From positions 1 to 11,342 of the forward strand of contig JAQWOW010000088.1 in NCBI GenBank assembly GCA_029245665.1: 11,342 bases of DNA, given 5' to 3'. Numbering within the stretch: the first letter of the stretch is position 1; every line of letters starts with the position of its first letter. Under the pieces are notes generated by a model. It worked only from the letters and a program-made list of their open reading frames with translations, was not told the origin of the DNA and did not search any database. This document shows, in pieces, positions 1-7,286 of the stretch. The stretch comes from Polaribacter sp. GTDB lineage: Bacteria > Bacteroidota > Bacteroidia > Flavobacteriales > Flavobacteriaceae. The translations under genes were made by a program, and so were the position numbers.

Positions 1-581
1 TATTCTGTCGTAGCATTTTTTGTGTCAATATTAAAATTTAGTATTCCTTTGGCATCCATTTTTCCAATAGTAATTGCGAAATACGTTTTTTTAATTTCTT
101 TATTTTTAAATATTTTACTCAATGTATTTATAGAAGATCTAGTTTTCCCAATCAATAAAACACCACTTGTAGGATAATCTAGCCGGTGAACAGGTTGTGG
201 TTTTACAGCATCATATTGAGTACTTTTTATTAAATTTTCAGATAATCCATTTGCAATGGTTACAAATTTGTTTCCACTGACTAAAATTCCTGATGGTTTG
301 AATACAATGGCTAAATAGTCATCTTCAAATAAGACTTCTATATCTAGTTCTAATTTTTTAAAAGTTGTAGTATCTTTAGGTTGAAAAAGTTCAATTTTTT
401 CGTTACCAGAAATATATTTTGATGTAGAAGCTAAATTTCCATTTATAAAAATAAGTTTTCTTTTGATGGCTTTTTTAATCCCTGATTTTGTGGGAATTAT
501 TTTAAAAATACCCACGGCATATTCCTGAAAACGGATTGTATTTTTTAATTTTGGAACGATATGGGTTTCTTTTAATTCCAT
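1..581 (-). CDS. RluA-family RNA pseudouridine synthase, 3' end outside window
   Basis: This gene was translated by hand from the minus strand. It begins with the ATG at 581-579 and stays open for 193 codons to the window edge, so the C-terminus is missing. Residues about 17-66 resemble an S4 RNA-binding domain, with a basic helix followed by IFINGN and a GNEKIEL end. Residues 94-98 (FKPSG) and the HRLD motif at 132-135, followed by PTSG, are the catalytic signature of the RluA/RluC/RluD family; D135 is the expected catalytic aspartate. Family members isomerise uridine to pseudouridine in rRNA or tRNA in the cytoplasm. The target position cannot be told from the sequence. The ATG shares one base with the stop of the VOC gene upstream (TAATG), which suggests coupled translation as the last visible gene of an acpH-ggt-VOC-rluA operon. 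Family assignment is firm; the subfamily is open. Confidence 0.88.
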   Translation of the reverse strand, partial: MELKETHIVPKLKNTIRFQEYAVGIFKIIPTKSGIKKAIKRKLIFINGNLASTSKYISGNEKIELFQPKDTTTFKKLELDIEVLFEDDYLAIVFKPSGILVSGNKFVTIANGLSENLIKSTQYDAVKPQPVHRLDYPTSGVLLIGKTRSSINTLSKIFKNKEIKKTYFAITIGKMDAKGILNFNIDTKNATTE

Positions 582-1000
582 TATTTGGCAAATAACTGCC
601 CCATGTCTTTAAAAGCTTTAAACTCTAAAGCATTATTTTCAGGATCTTTAAAAAACATAGTAGCTTGTTCTCCTACCTTTCCTTTAAAACGAATGCAAGG
701 CTTTATTACAAATGTTGTATTGTTAGCATTTAGATTATCTGCTAAATCCTGCCAATTTTCCCAGCTTAAAACAACTCCAAAATGCGGAACTGGAACCTCA
801 TGACCATCAACAGGGTTTGAAATTCTATTTGGTTTAAAATCGTCTTTCTGATGAATTACCAATTGGTGTCCAAAGAAATTAAAATCTACCCAATGCTCAG
901 CACTTCGGCCTTCTTTGCAATTTAAAACATCTCTATAAAACGTTCTGCATTTTTTTAAATCTTGAACAGGAATCGCCAAGTGAAATGGTTGTACTTTCAT
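581..1000 (-). CDS. VOC-fold (glyoxalase/dioxygenase superfamily) protein
   Basis: The product has 139 residues, the usual size for a single-chain protein made of two beta-alpha-beta-beta-beta modules. The first module starts FHLAIPVQDL (residues 6-15) and continues with FYRDVLNCKEG. The second starts PHFGVVL at 72-78 and ends FKDPENNALEFKAF at 117-130. The classic metal positions of the superfamily appear to be present: H7, H73 and E126, arranged as in FosA and related enzymes, with H50 possibly also near the site. The fold serves glyoxalases, ring-cleaving dioxygenases, epimerases and antibiotic-binding proteins, and nothing here selects one of these. No signal peptide is seen, so it is probably cytoplasmic. 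It lies 10 bp after the gamma-glutamyltransferase gene and its stop overlaps the next start by 1 bp, so it is part of the minus-strand operon. Given this context a role in thiol or aldehyde metabolism is possible, but this is inference. Confidence 0.85.
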   Translation of the reverse strand: MKVQPFHLAIPVQDLKKCRTFYRDVLNCKEGRSAEHWVDFNFFGHQLVIHQKDDFKPNRISNPVDGHEVPVPHFGVVLSWENWQDLADNLNANNTTFVIKPCIRFKGKVGEQATMFFKDPENNALEFKAFKDMGQLFAK

Positions 1001-1010
1001 ATTTAATTTA

Positions 1011-2702
1011 TTAAAATCCTACTGCTGTATCATCACCTCTTGGATCTGCACCCCCTTCTAGATTTCCGTTTGGTAAAACTAAAATGGCATCAACTCTTCC
1101 AATTATCAAAGCATTTTTCTCTAAAATAGTATATCCTAGAGATTTTAGAGATGATTTTATTTGAATATCAAAACCTTTTGGTTCCATTCTAATAACATCT
1201 GGCAACCATTGGTGATGAAAACGTGGTTGATTCACAGATTCTTGCATTCCCATATTGTATTCAGTAATATTTAAGATATTTTGTAAAACTGAGGTAATTA
1301 TTGTGGATCCTCCAGGAGTTCCTAAAACCATTTTTAATTTTCCATTTTTTTCTATTATGGTGGGCGTCATAGAACTTAACATCCTTTTTTCTGATGCAAT
1401 TGAGTTGGCTTCAGAACCGATCAAACCATAAATATTTGGATTATTTGGTTTACTACTAAAATCATCCATTTCATTATTTAAAATAAAACCAGCACCTTTT
1501 ACTAGTACCTTAGAACCATACCCTGTGTTTAAAGTAGTTGTAACAGAAACGGCATTTCCAAACTGGTCTATAATTGAATAATGTGTTGTTTCATCACTCT
1601 CATAACCTAAAATTTTTCCATGAGAAATTTCAGGTGAAGGAGTTGCTTTGTTCCAAGAAAAAGTACTCATTCTTTGCTTGATGTACTCTGTGTCAGTTAA
1701 ACTGTCAATAGGAACTTTAACAAAATCAATATCACCTAAAAAGTTTGCTCTATCTGCATATGATCTCTTTTCTGCTTCTGTTAAAAGTTGAATGTATTTT
1801 GTTGAATTATGTTTAATTTTTGATATATCATAGGGTTCTATAGACTTTAAGATTTGTGCCAAACAAATTCCTCCACTAGAAGGTAAAGTCATGGAGATTA
1901 TATTGTAATCTCTGTAATTAAATGTGATTGGCTTTCTCCAAATTGCCTTATATTTTGAGAGGTCTTCATGTGAAATGATACCTCCTAATTCTGTAACATA
2001 ATTTACAAATAAGTCAGCTGTTTTTCCTTTGTAGAAACCCTCTTTTCCTAAATCACGAATCCTCTCTAAAGTTTGAGCTAATTCTTCTTGTTGTATCCAA
2101 TCTCCTTCTTTCCATTCTTTTTCAAAAAGTGTTTTGTAGTTATTAACTTTTTCAAACTTATCAGCTGCTCTATTTAAGGAAATAGCTTGTTTTTTTGTAA
2201 CTTTAAATCCATTTCTCGCTAAATCTATGGCAGGCTGAATAAGGTCTTTAAAAGGCAAACTTCCAAATTTTTCGAATACTTCAAAAGCTCCAGCAACAGA
2301 TCCAGGTATTCCAACTGCATAAGCGCCTTCTGTACTTTTATTTTTTATTACATTGCCTTGAGCATCTAAATACATGTCTCTGTGAGCAATAACAGGTGCC
2401 TTTTCTCTAAAATCCAAAGCACCTTTTGTCCCATCATTATTTCTATAAACCATAAAGCCACCACCACCTATATTGCCAGCAACAGGATACACTACAGCTA
2501 GGGCAAAGTGAGTTGCGACCATTGCATCGTAAGCATTTCCATTTTTTTTGAGAATATCTAAGCCAATTTTAGACGCTTCAACTCTAGCAGACACAACCAT
2601 CGCTTTTTGAGCAATTACACCTGTTTTTTTCTTTTTTATTGTTGCTTTTTCGCAGTTCAAAAGAAACAAAGAGATTGTTATAAGTAGGCAGTTTTTTTTC
2701 AT
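1011..2702 (-). CDS. ggt: gamma-glutamyltransferase, lipoprotein form (Ntn hydrolase)
   Basis: This enzyme splits the gamma-glutamyl bond of glutathione and similar compounds and hydrolyses or transfers the glutamyl group. It is made as a proenzyme that cuts itself before a threonine. With the ATG at 2702 the protein has 563 residues, a normal family length. Visible key parts are DFRE with the substrate-binding Arg (R99), the processing site before T372 in ETTHYS (nucleophile of the small subunit), NNEMDDF at 409-415, SS at 443-444 and the GTPGGS oxyanion loop near 461-466. The lid-loop segment between NNEMDDF and SSMTP is present, as in the E. coli enzyme. The N-terminus is a lipoprotein signal (MKKNCLLITISLFLLNC, lipidated C17). 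A TTG 21 bp upstream is in frame but would overlap acpH by 17 bp and put extra residues before the signal, so the ATG, 4 bp after the acpH stop, is preferred. The residues after C17 are basic rather than acidic, so a periplasm-facing membrane location is more likely than cell-surface export. Confidence 0.95.
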   Translation of the reverse strand: MKKNCLLITISLFLLNCEKATIKKKKTGVIAQKAMVVSARVEASKIGLDILKKNGNAYDAMVATHFALAVVYPVAGNIGGGGFMVYRNNDGTKGALDFREKAPVIAHRDMYLDAQGNVIKNKSTEGAYAVGIPGSVAGAFEVFEKFGSLPFKDLIQPAIDLARNGFKVTKKQAISLNRAADKFEKVNNYKTLFEKEWKEGDWIQQEELAQTLERIRDLGKEGFYKGKTADLFVNYVTELGGIISHEDLSKYKAIWRKPITFNYRDYNIISMTLPSSGGICLAQILKSIEPYDISKIKHNSTKYIQLLTEAEKRSYADRANFLGDIDFVKVPIDSLTDTEYIKQRMSTFSWNKATPSPEISHGKILGYESDETTHYSIIDQFGNAVSVTTTLNTGYGSKVLVKGAGFILNNEMDDFSSKPNNPNIYGLIGSEANSIASEKRMLSSMTPTIIEKNGKLKMVLGTPGGSTIITSVLQNILNITEYNMGMQESVNQPRFHHQWLPDVIRMEPKGFDIQIKSSLKSLGYTILEKNALIIGRVDAILVLPNGNLEGGADPRGDDTAVGF

Positions 2703-2706
2703 AAGT

Positions 2707-3294
2707 TTAATTGATGTTTTCAAGTTTCTTTGATATAAATTTTTCTAAATCTGTGAAGAAATGAGTAAAATCAATTTCAAATTCTTTCTCTAAATTTTTC
2801 AAATCTTCTATCGCTAGATTCATTTGAGATTTTCCTTTTGTTCTATGATTCATTCCATGAAGTACTTTTTCAATACCTTCTTGAAATTGATAATTGAAAA
2901 GGATGTTATATTCTATCATATATTTAATGAAATTTTGAGACTTTACAGGTAATTCAGAGGCTATTTTATTAAAAAAGGTATTGATGCCAGCTGTATAAAT
3001 ATCAAAAGGAATTGCAGAAAATTTAGCCCAGTTTTTGGCTAAAAAATAATCAAAAAAAATGTCTATAATTACACCGTTATAGTGCCCGTAACGTTGATGC
3101 AAACGCCGTTTACTTTTTCTAACAATTTGATGGGTGTCTGTAAAGGTATCAATTTCTCTGTGTAAGAAAATACCTCTCTGAATTTCTTTGGAATATTCCT
3201 CATAATTATTACCTCTGATATGATCAGCAATAAAATTACCAATCATAATATTAGTATTATCTTGAGATAAATAAAGGTGGGCTAAAAAATTCAT
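2707..3294 (-). CDS. acpH: acyl carrier protein phosphodiesterase-like protein (ACPD/AcpH family)
   Basis: The 195-residue product matches the AcpH family in length and motifs. AcpH removes the 4'-phosphopantetheine arm from holo-acyl carrier protein, giving apo-ACP, in an Mn-dependent reaction related to HD-domain phosphohydrolases. The sequence starts MNFLAHLYLS, then shows GNFIADHIRG (D24), FLHREIDTFTDTH (H45, D49, D53) and IDIFFDYFLAKNW (D78, D82), in the same order as the E. coli enzyme. No signal or membrane segment is seen, so it should be cytoplasmic. It starts 83 bp after the dnaN stop, with a terminator hairpin between, and is followed 4 bp later by ggt. It therefore looks like the first gene of a four-gene operon. 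Family assignment is strong; that this homologue really acts on ACP is inferred from the family only. Confidence 0.88.
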   Translation of the reverse strand: MNFLAHLYLSQDNTNIMIGNFIADHIRGNNYEEYSKEIQRGIFLHREIDTFTDTHQIVRKSKRRLHQRYGHYNGVIIDIFFDYFLAKNWAKFSAIPFDIYTAGINTFFNKIASELPVKSQNFIKYMIEYNILFNYQFQEGIEKVLHGMNHRTKGKSQMNLAIEDLKNLEKEFEIDFTHFFTDLEKFISKKLENIN

Positions 3295-3300
3295 TCGTTA

Positions 3301-3340
3301 AAAGTAAACAAAAAACCACAACTTTGAAGTTGTGGTTTCT
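3301..3340 (-). terminator. Rho-independent terminator of dnaN
   Basis: A perfect 11-bp stem (3313-3323 pairing with 3328-3338) closes a 4-base loop (3324-3327). Read on the minus strand it is AAACCACAACT, TCAA, AGTTGTGGTTT, followed directly by a T-rich tail (TTTGTTTACTTTT). It lies about 40 bp after the dnaN stop and fits an intrinsic terminator. The stem ends only about 18 bases before the acpH start codon, so it may also tune how much dnaN transcript continues into the acpH operon. A weaker 7-bp stem (AATTCCT at 3350-3356 with AGGAATT at 3365-3371) sits between it and the dnaN stop. Confidence 0.85.
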
Positions 3341-3377
3341 TAAGACGATAATTCCTAAATTAAAAGGAATTTAACTT

Positions 3378-4496
3378 TTAGTTGTTTAACATTACCGGCA
3401 TTACGAGCATTGTAACTTGTTCTCCTTCATCTGTACCATCAATAGGGGTTAAGATTCCTGCTCTATTTGGCAAAGACATTTCAATTAAAACCTCGTTTGA
3501 ATTTAAGTTGTTTAGCATTTCGCTTAAAAAACGAGAATTGAAACCAATTTGCATATCATCACCTTGGTAATCACAGCTTAATCGTTCATTAGCTTTGTTT
3601 GAGAAATCTAGATCTTCAGCAGAAATATTTAATTCTGTACCTGCCATTTTTAAACGAATCTGGTGGGTAGTTTTGCTAGAAAAAATAGAAACACGTCTAA
3701 CTGAATTTAAGAATGAAGCTCTATCTACCGTTAATTTATTTGGGTTTTCCTTTGGAATTACAGCTTCATAGTTTGGATATTTACCATCTATTAATCTACA
3801 AATTAAATTTACATTATCAAATGTAAATTTAGCATTAGCGTCATTATATTCAATGGTTACATCACTTTCTGATCCTCCTAAAATCCCTTTTAATAAATTT
3901 AAAGGCTTTTTGGGCATAATGAATTCTGCAGTTTGATCTGCAGTCACATCAGTTCTTGAATATTTTACTAATTTGTGGGCATCAGTTGCAACAAATGTCA
4001 AGCTTTGTGAGCTAAATTGAAAGAAAACACCACTCATTACAGGACGTAAATCGTCATTTCCAGCTGCAAAGATAGTTTTAGAAATAGCAGTTCCTAAAAT
4101 ACTTGCAGGAACGACTGTTTTACTTGGTGATGGTAAAGAAACTGCTTTTGGAAACTCATCTCCACTAAAATAAGCCATGTCATATTTTCCTTGGTCAGAG
4201 CTAATTTCAATAGTATTTTCACCTTCAGTTTTAAAAGTTAAAGGTTGGTCTGGAAATGTTTTTAAGGTATCTAGAAGTAAGCGAGCAGAAACAGCAATAG
4301 AGCCAGAACTATCACTTTCAACGTCAACAACAGAGCTCATTGTAGTTTCTAAATCTGATGCAGAAACTTTTAGTTGGTTTTCAGAAATTTCAAATAAAAA
4401 ATTATCTAAAATTGGCAGTGTGTTGTTACTATTTATGACGCCTCCTAAAACTTGTAATTGTTTTAATAATTGAGAACTAGATACAATAAATTTCAT
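3378..4496 (-). CDS. dnaN: DNA polymerase III subunit beta (sliding clamp)
   Basis: The 372-residue product is the ring-shaped clamp that holds DNA polymerase III and repair proteins on DNA. It works as a dimer of three similar domains per chain (roughly residues 1-120, 121-245 and 246-372). Recognisable stretches are the N-terminal MKFIVSSSQLLKQLQ, the VSASDLETTM segment near residues 43-52, FVATDAHKL in domain II, DGKYPNYEAVIP before domain III and the C-terminal MPVML (366-370), which forms part of the groove binding clamp-interacting peptides. Length and start agree with the family. As is common in Bacteroidota, it is not next to dnaA. It is divergent from the PIG-L gene across 178 bp and ends at a strong terminator. 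Essential housekeeping gene; assignment is secure. Confidence 0.97.
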   Translation of the reverse strand: MKFIVSSSQLLKQLQVLGGVINSNNTLPILDNFLFEISENQLKVSASDLETTMSSVVDVESDSSGSIAVSARLLLDTLKTFPDQPLTFKTEGENTIEISSDQGKYDMAYFSGDEFPKAVSLPSPSKTVVPASILGTAISKTIFAAGNDDLRPVMSGVFFQFSSQSLTFVATDAHKLVKYSRTDVTADQTAEFIMPKKPLNLLKGILGGSESDVTIEYNDANAKFTFDNVNLICRLIDGKYPNYEAVIPKENPNKLTVDRASFLNSVRRVSIFSSKTTHQIRLKMAGTELNISAEDLDFSNKANERLSCDYQGDDMQIGFNSRFLSEMLNNLNSNEVLIEMSLPNRAGILTPIDGTDEGEQVTMLVMPVMLNN

Positions 4497-4522
4497 GTAG
4501 TATTTTTCTTAAAGTGTTTTTA

Positions 4523-4530
4523 CAAATATA
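4523..4530 (-). promoter_or_regulatory. putative dnaN promoter -7 element
   Basis: On the minus strand this reads TATATTTG, an exact match to the Bacteroidota sigma-A -7 consensus TAnnTTTG. It lies 26 bases before the dnaN start codon, giving a short leader of about 20 bases. No TTG at the expected 17-20 bp upstream distance was found, so only the -7 half supports the call. Confidence 0.45.
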
Positions 4531-4595
4531 TTCTAAATAAGTGACTTTAAAAATTAATTTATCAACAGGTTATGAGCATTTTGTTGACGAATATA

Positions 4596-4642
4596 GAAAC
4601 GTTATAATTATGTTAATAGAACCTTTAAAGGAGATAATTATG
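4596..4642. promoter_or_regulatory. repeat cluster in dnaN/PIG-L divergent promoter region
   Basis: Within the 178-bp divergent spacer lie a GAAACGTTA 9-mer (4596-4604), two copies of ATAATTATG (4604-4612 and 4634-4642, 30 bp apart, about three helical turns) and the perfect 10-bp palindrome CCTTTAAAGG (4622-4631) between them. The palindrome falls about where the -33 contact of the PIG-L promoter would be. This could be a regulator-binding site, but AT-rich short repeats can arise by chance. Confidence 0.3.
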
Positions 4643-4643
4643 C

Positions 4644-4651
4644 TATTTTTG
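4644..4651 (+). promoter_or_regulatory. putative PIG-L operon promoter -7 element
   Basis: TATTTTTG matches the Bacteroidota -7 consensus TAnnTTTG and ends 23 bases before the PIG-L ATG, leaving a leader of roughly 17 bases. No clear TTG is seen at the -33 position; the CCTTTAAAGG palindrome occupies that area, so this promoter could need an activator. Confidence 0.45.
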
Positions 4652-4674
4652 CTTTTAATCACCATACCAAATTA

Positions 4675-7182
4675 ATGAAAAAACAATCTTTTCTTGTAGT
4701 ATATATCTTGTTAATTTCATTTAGTTTTTCTGCTCAAAAGCCTCAAAAACTATCATCAACCCAGATTTATGAAAAGATTCAAAAGCTCAACTTTTTAGGA
4801 ACGGCACTATATATAGCTGCTCATCCAGATGATGAAAACACGCGTTTAATTGCTTATTTAGCGAATAGCATAAAAGCAAGAACAGGTTATTTATCTCTAA
4901 CAAGAGGAGACGGTGGTCAGAATTTAATTGGTCCAGAAATTAGAGAACTGCTAGGCGTAATTAGAACCCAAGAATTACTAGCAGCAAGAAGAGTTGATGG
5001 TGGTGAACAATTATTTACACGAGCGAATGATTTTGGATATTCTAAACACCCAAATGAAACTCTGAAAATTTGGAACAAAGAAGAAGTTTTAGGTGATATT
5101 GTTTGGGCTATCAGAACTTTTAAACCCGATGTTATTATCAACCGTTTTAATCATGAAACACCCGGAACTACCCACGGTCATCATACAAGTTCAGCGATGT
5201 TGAGTTTTGAGGCTTTTGATATTGCTGGAGATAAAAACAAATTTTTAGAACATTTGAAATATACTGAAGCTTGGCAGCCAAAACGATTGTTTTTTAACAC
5301 ATCTTCTTGGTTTTATAGTGATAAGTTGCAATTTGAAAAAGAAGCCAAAGATTTTATCAAATTTGATATTGGTGTGTATTATCCATTAAAAGGAGTGTCT
5401 AATAATGAGTTGGCCTCAATTGCAAGTAGTCAACATCTATGTCAAGGTTTTGGAAGGTTGACCACAAGAGGTAAACAAATTGAATATGCTAAATTATTAA
5501 AAGGAGCTCCTCTAAAAGATAAATCTGATATTTTTTCTGGTATAAATACCACTTGGAATCGTATTAAAAATGGAGGTCAAATAGGTGCTATTTTATATGA
5601 TATTGAAAACAATTTCGATTTTTTAAACCCTTCTAAACATTTATCTAAATTGATGGAGGCCTATAAAATTATTGAAAAATTAGAAGATACTCACTGGCGT
5701 AAAATTAAAGTAAAACAAATCAAAGAGATTATTGAAGGATGTGCAGGACTGTACTTAGAAGCCTCTGCAATCAATTCCTCAGGAGTACCAAATTCTCTGA
5801 TAGATGTTAATTTTGAGGTATTAAACAGAAGTGATACAAATATTAAATTGATTTCAATAAAGTCAACAATAGACAAAAAATTAATTTTAAAAGATGTTCA
5901 ATTAGAATCAAATAAAAAAATCAATTTTAAAGAAACCATTCATTTAAAAACAGCTCAATATTCAGATCCTTACTGGTTGAAAGAAAAAGCTTCTCTTGGA
6001 ATGTACGCTGTTGATAATCCGTTATTAATAGGAAAACCAGAGACACCCAAACCTCTAAGAATTCATTTCAATTTAAGTATCGAAGGAATTCCAATATCAG
6101 TGACAAAGAACGTACATAGAAGATACGCGGAAAGAGACAAAGGGGAGATGTATGAACCTTTTGAGATACTACCCAAAGTAAGTGTAAAATTAAAGGACAA
6201 AGTTATTATTTTTTCTGATAATAAACCCCAGAAAATTTTAGTTGAAGTTAGAGCAGGAGCTGATAAAACAAGTGGGAATGTGAGTTTAAAAGTACCCTCA
6301 AGTTGGCAATTTTCACCAAAAGAAATTTCGTTTCAAATTCCTCAAAGGAATGACAAGCGAATGATTGAATTTACAGTAACACCTCCAAAAACTGAATCTG
6401 AAGGTAAATTAGAAGTTGTTGCGAATTCAGAAGGAATAGATTATAAGAAAGAGTTGATAGAAATTCAATATTCTCACATACCCAAACAAGTTGTTTTATC
6501 AAATGCTTCGGCAAAAATTGTTCGATTAAATATCAAAAAAGCAGGCAACTATATTGGGTATATAAAAGGAGCAGGGGATGCAATTCCAGAAAGTTTACGT
6601 CAAATTGGGTATGAAGTATCGCTTATTAATCCATCAGAAATAAATGGTGATAACTTGCATAAATATGATGCTATTGTTTTAGGAATTAGAGCTTACAATG
6701 TTGTAAAAGAATTAACTTTCAAACAAAAGTTTTTGTTAGATTATGTTGAAAAAGGGGGCAATATGATTGTACAATACAATACCAACAGAGGTGTAGCTAT
6801 TGGGGCTCCTTATTCGCTAACATTGTCTAGAGACAGGGTTACAGATGAACGAGCAGAAGTAAGAGTTTTGGAAAAAGACAATTCACTTTTAAATTTTCCA
6901 AACAAAATTACGAATGAAGATTTTAATGGCTGGGTTCAAGAACGTGGTTTGTATTTCCCAGACTCTTGGAGCAAAGAATACAGTCCAATTTTATCTATAA
7001 ATGACCCAGGTGAAAATGCAAAAAACGGAAGTCTACTTATTGCTAAATTTGGCAAAGGAAATTACATGTATACAGGTTTAAGCTTCTTCAGAGAATTACC
7101 TGCAGGAGTATCTGGGGCATATAAACTATTTGCGAATATGCTTTCCGTTGGCAAAGATGAAATATCAGTGAAAAAGAAATAA
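4675..7182 (+). CDS. secreted PIG-L (LmbE-like) zinc hydrolase with C-terminal GATase/ThuA-like domain
   Basis: This is an 835-residue extracytoplasmic protein. Residues 1-20 form a signal peptide (hydrophobic core LVVYILLISFSF, likely cleavage SFSA/QK). Residues about 40-260 are a PIG-L/LmbE domain: AHPDDE (49-54) supplies two zinc ligands and the general base, and HGHH (167-170) supplies the third ligand; RGDGGQN (78-83) is another typical block. The family usually removes acetyl groups from N-acetylglucosamine-type substrates, so an amide hydrolase acting in the periplasm is the likely role. Residues about 360-600 look like beta-sandwich domains, with 520-585 resembling a NEW3-type Ig-like fold. 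Residues about 620-825 contain DAIPESLRQIGYEV and YDAIVLGIRAYN, like a class I GATase/ThuA fold. It heads a plus-strand operon with a symporter and an oxidoreductase. The substrate is not known. The N-terminal family call is firm; the C-terminal domain calls are from pattern only. Confidence 0.88.
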   Translation: MKKQSFLVVYILLISFSFSAQKPQKLSSTQIYEKIQKLNFLGTALYIAAHPDDENTRLIAYLANSIKARTGYLSLTRGDGGQNLIGPEIRELLGVIRTQELLAARRVDGGEQLFTRANDFGYSKHPNETLKIWNKEEVLGDIVWAIRTFKPDVIINRFNHETPGTTHGHHTSSAMLSFEAFDIAGDKNKFLEHLKYTEAWQPKRLFFNTSSWFYSDKLQFEKEAKDFIKFDIGVYYPLKGVSNNELASIASSQHLCQGFGRLTTRGKQIEYAKLLKGAPLKDKSDIFSGINTTWNRIKNGGQIGAILYDIENNFDFLNPSKHLSKLMEAYKIIEKLEDTHWRKIKVKQIKEIIEGCAGLYLEASAINSSGVPNSLIDVNFEVLNRSDTNIKLISIKSTIDKKLILKDVQLESNKKINFKETIHLKTAQYSDPYWLKEKASLGMYAVDNPLLIGKPETPKPLRIHFNLSIEGIPISVTKNVHRRYAERDKGEMYEPFEILPKVSVKLKDKVIIFSDNKPQKILVEVRAGADKTSGNVSLKVPSSWQFSPKEISFQIPQRNDKRMIEFTVTPPKTESEGKLEVVANSEGIDYKKELIEIQYSHIPKQVVLSNASAKIVRLNIKKAGNYIGYIKGAGDAIPESLRQIGYEVSLINPSEINGDNLHKYDAIVLGIRAYNVVKELTFKQKFLLDYVEKGGNMIVQYNTNRGVAIGAPYSLTLSRDRVTDERAEVRVLEKDNSLLNFPNKITNEDFNGWVQERGLYFPDSWSKEYSPILSINDPGENAKNGSLLIAKFGKGNYMYTGLSFFRELPAGVSGAYKLFANMLSVGKDEISVKKK

Positions 7183-7286
7183 AGAAATCATTGTTAGAAA
7201 TTGATAAAGTAATATCAACAATTATAGAACCTTACAGTATACAAAGACAAACTATTCCATTTTCACAGAAATAACAAAAATTATAA
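7183..7286 (+). other. spacer between PIG-L gene and micro-ORF
   Basis: These 104 bp hold no TAnnTTTG element and no clear terminator. The only structure seen is short imperfect pairing (TTGAT at 7201-7205 with a nearby ATCAA). The absence of a terminator supports co-transcription of the PIG-L gene with the downstream micro-ORF and symporter. Confidence 0.4.

Noticed and set aside
581..1000. Naming the VOC protein a fosfomycin or bleomycin resistance protein
   Set aside because: The H7/H73/E126 metal pattern is shared by many VOC enzymes; no resistance-specific residues can be recognised.
2703..2723. TTG at 2723 as the ggt start
   Set aside because: It overlaps acpH by 17 bp and places polar residues before a lipoprotein signal; the ATG at 2702 fits signal, spacing and family length.
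4177..4473. Open frames opposite dnaN, the PIG-L gene, the symporter and the VOC gene
   Set aside because: They run antisense or out of frame inside well-supported genes and show no domain pattern, so they are treated as shadows.
4557..4590. TTATCAACA next to dnaN (one mismatch to a DnaA box) with nearby TCAACA/TGTTGA pairing, as a sign of a replication origin
   Set aside because: There is only one imperfect box, no cluster, no dnaA and no AT-rich unwinding array. dnaN position alone does not mark the origin in Bacteroidota.
4675..7182. Naming the PIG-L protein BshB/MshB (thiol cofactor deacetylase)
   Set aside because: Those enzymes are short and cytoplasmic. This one is exported, 835 residues long and carries extra domains.
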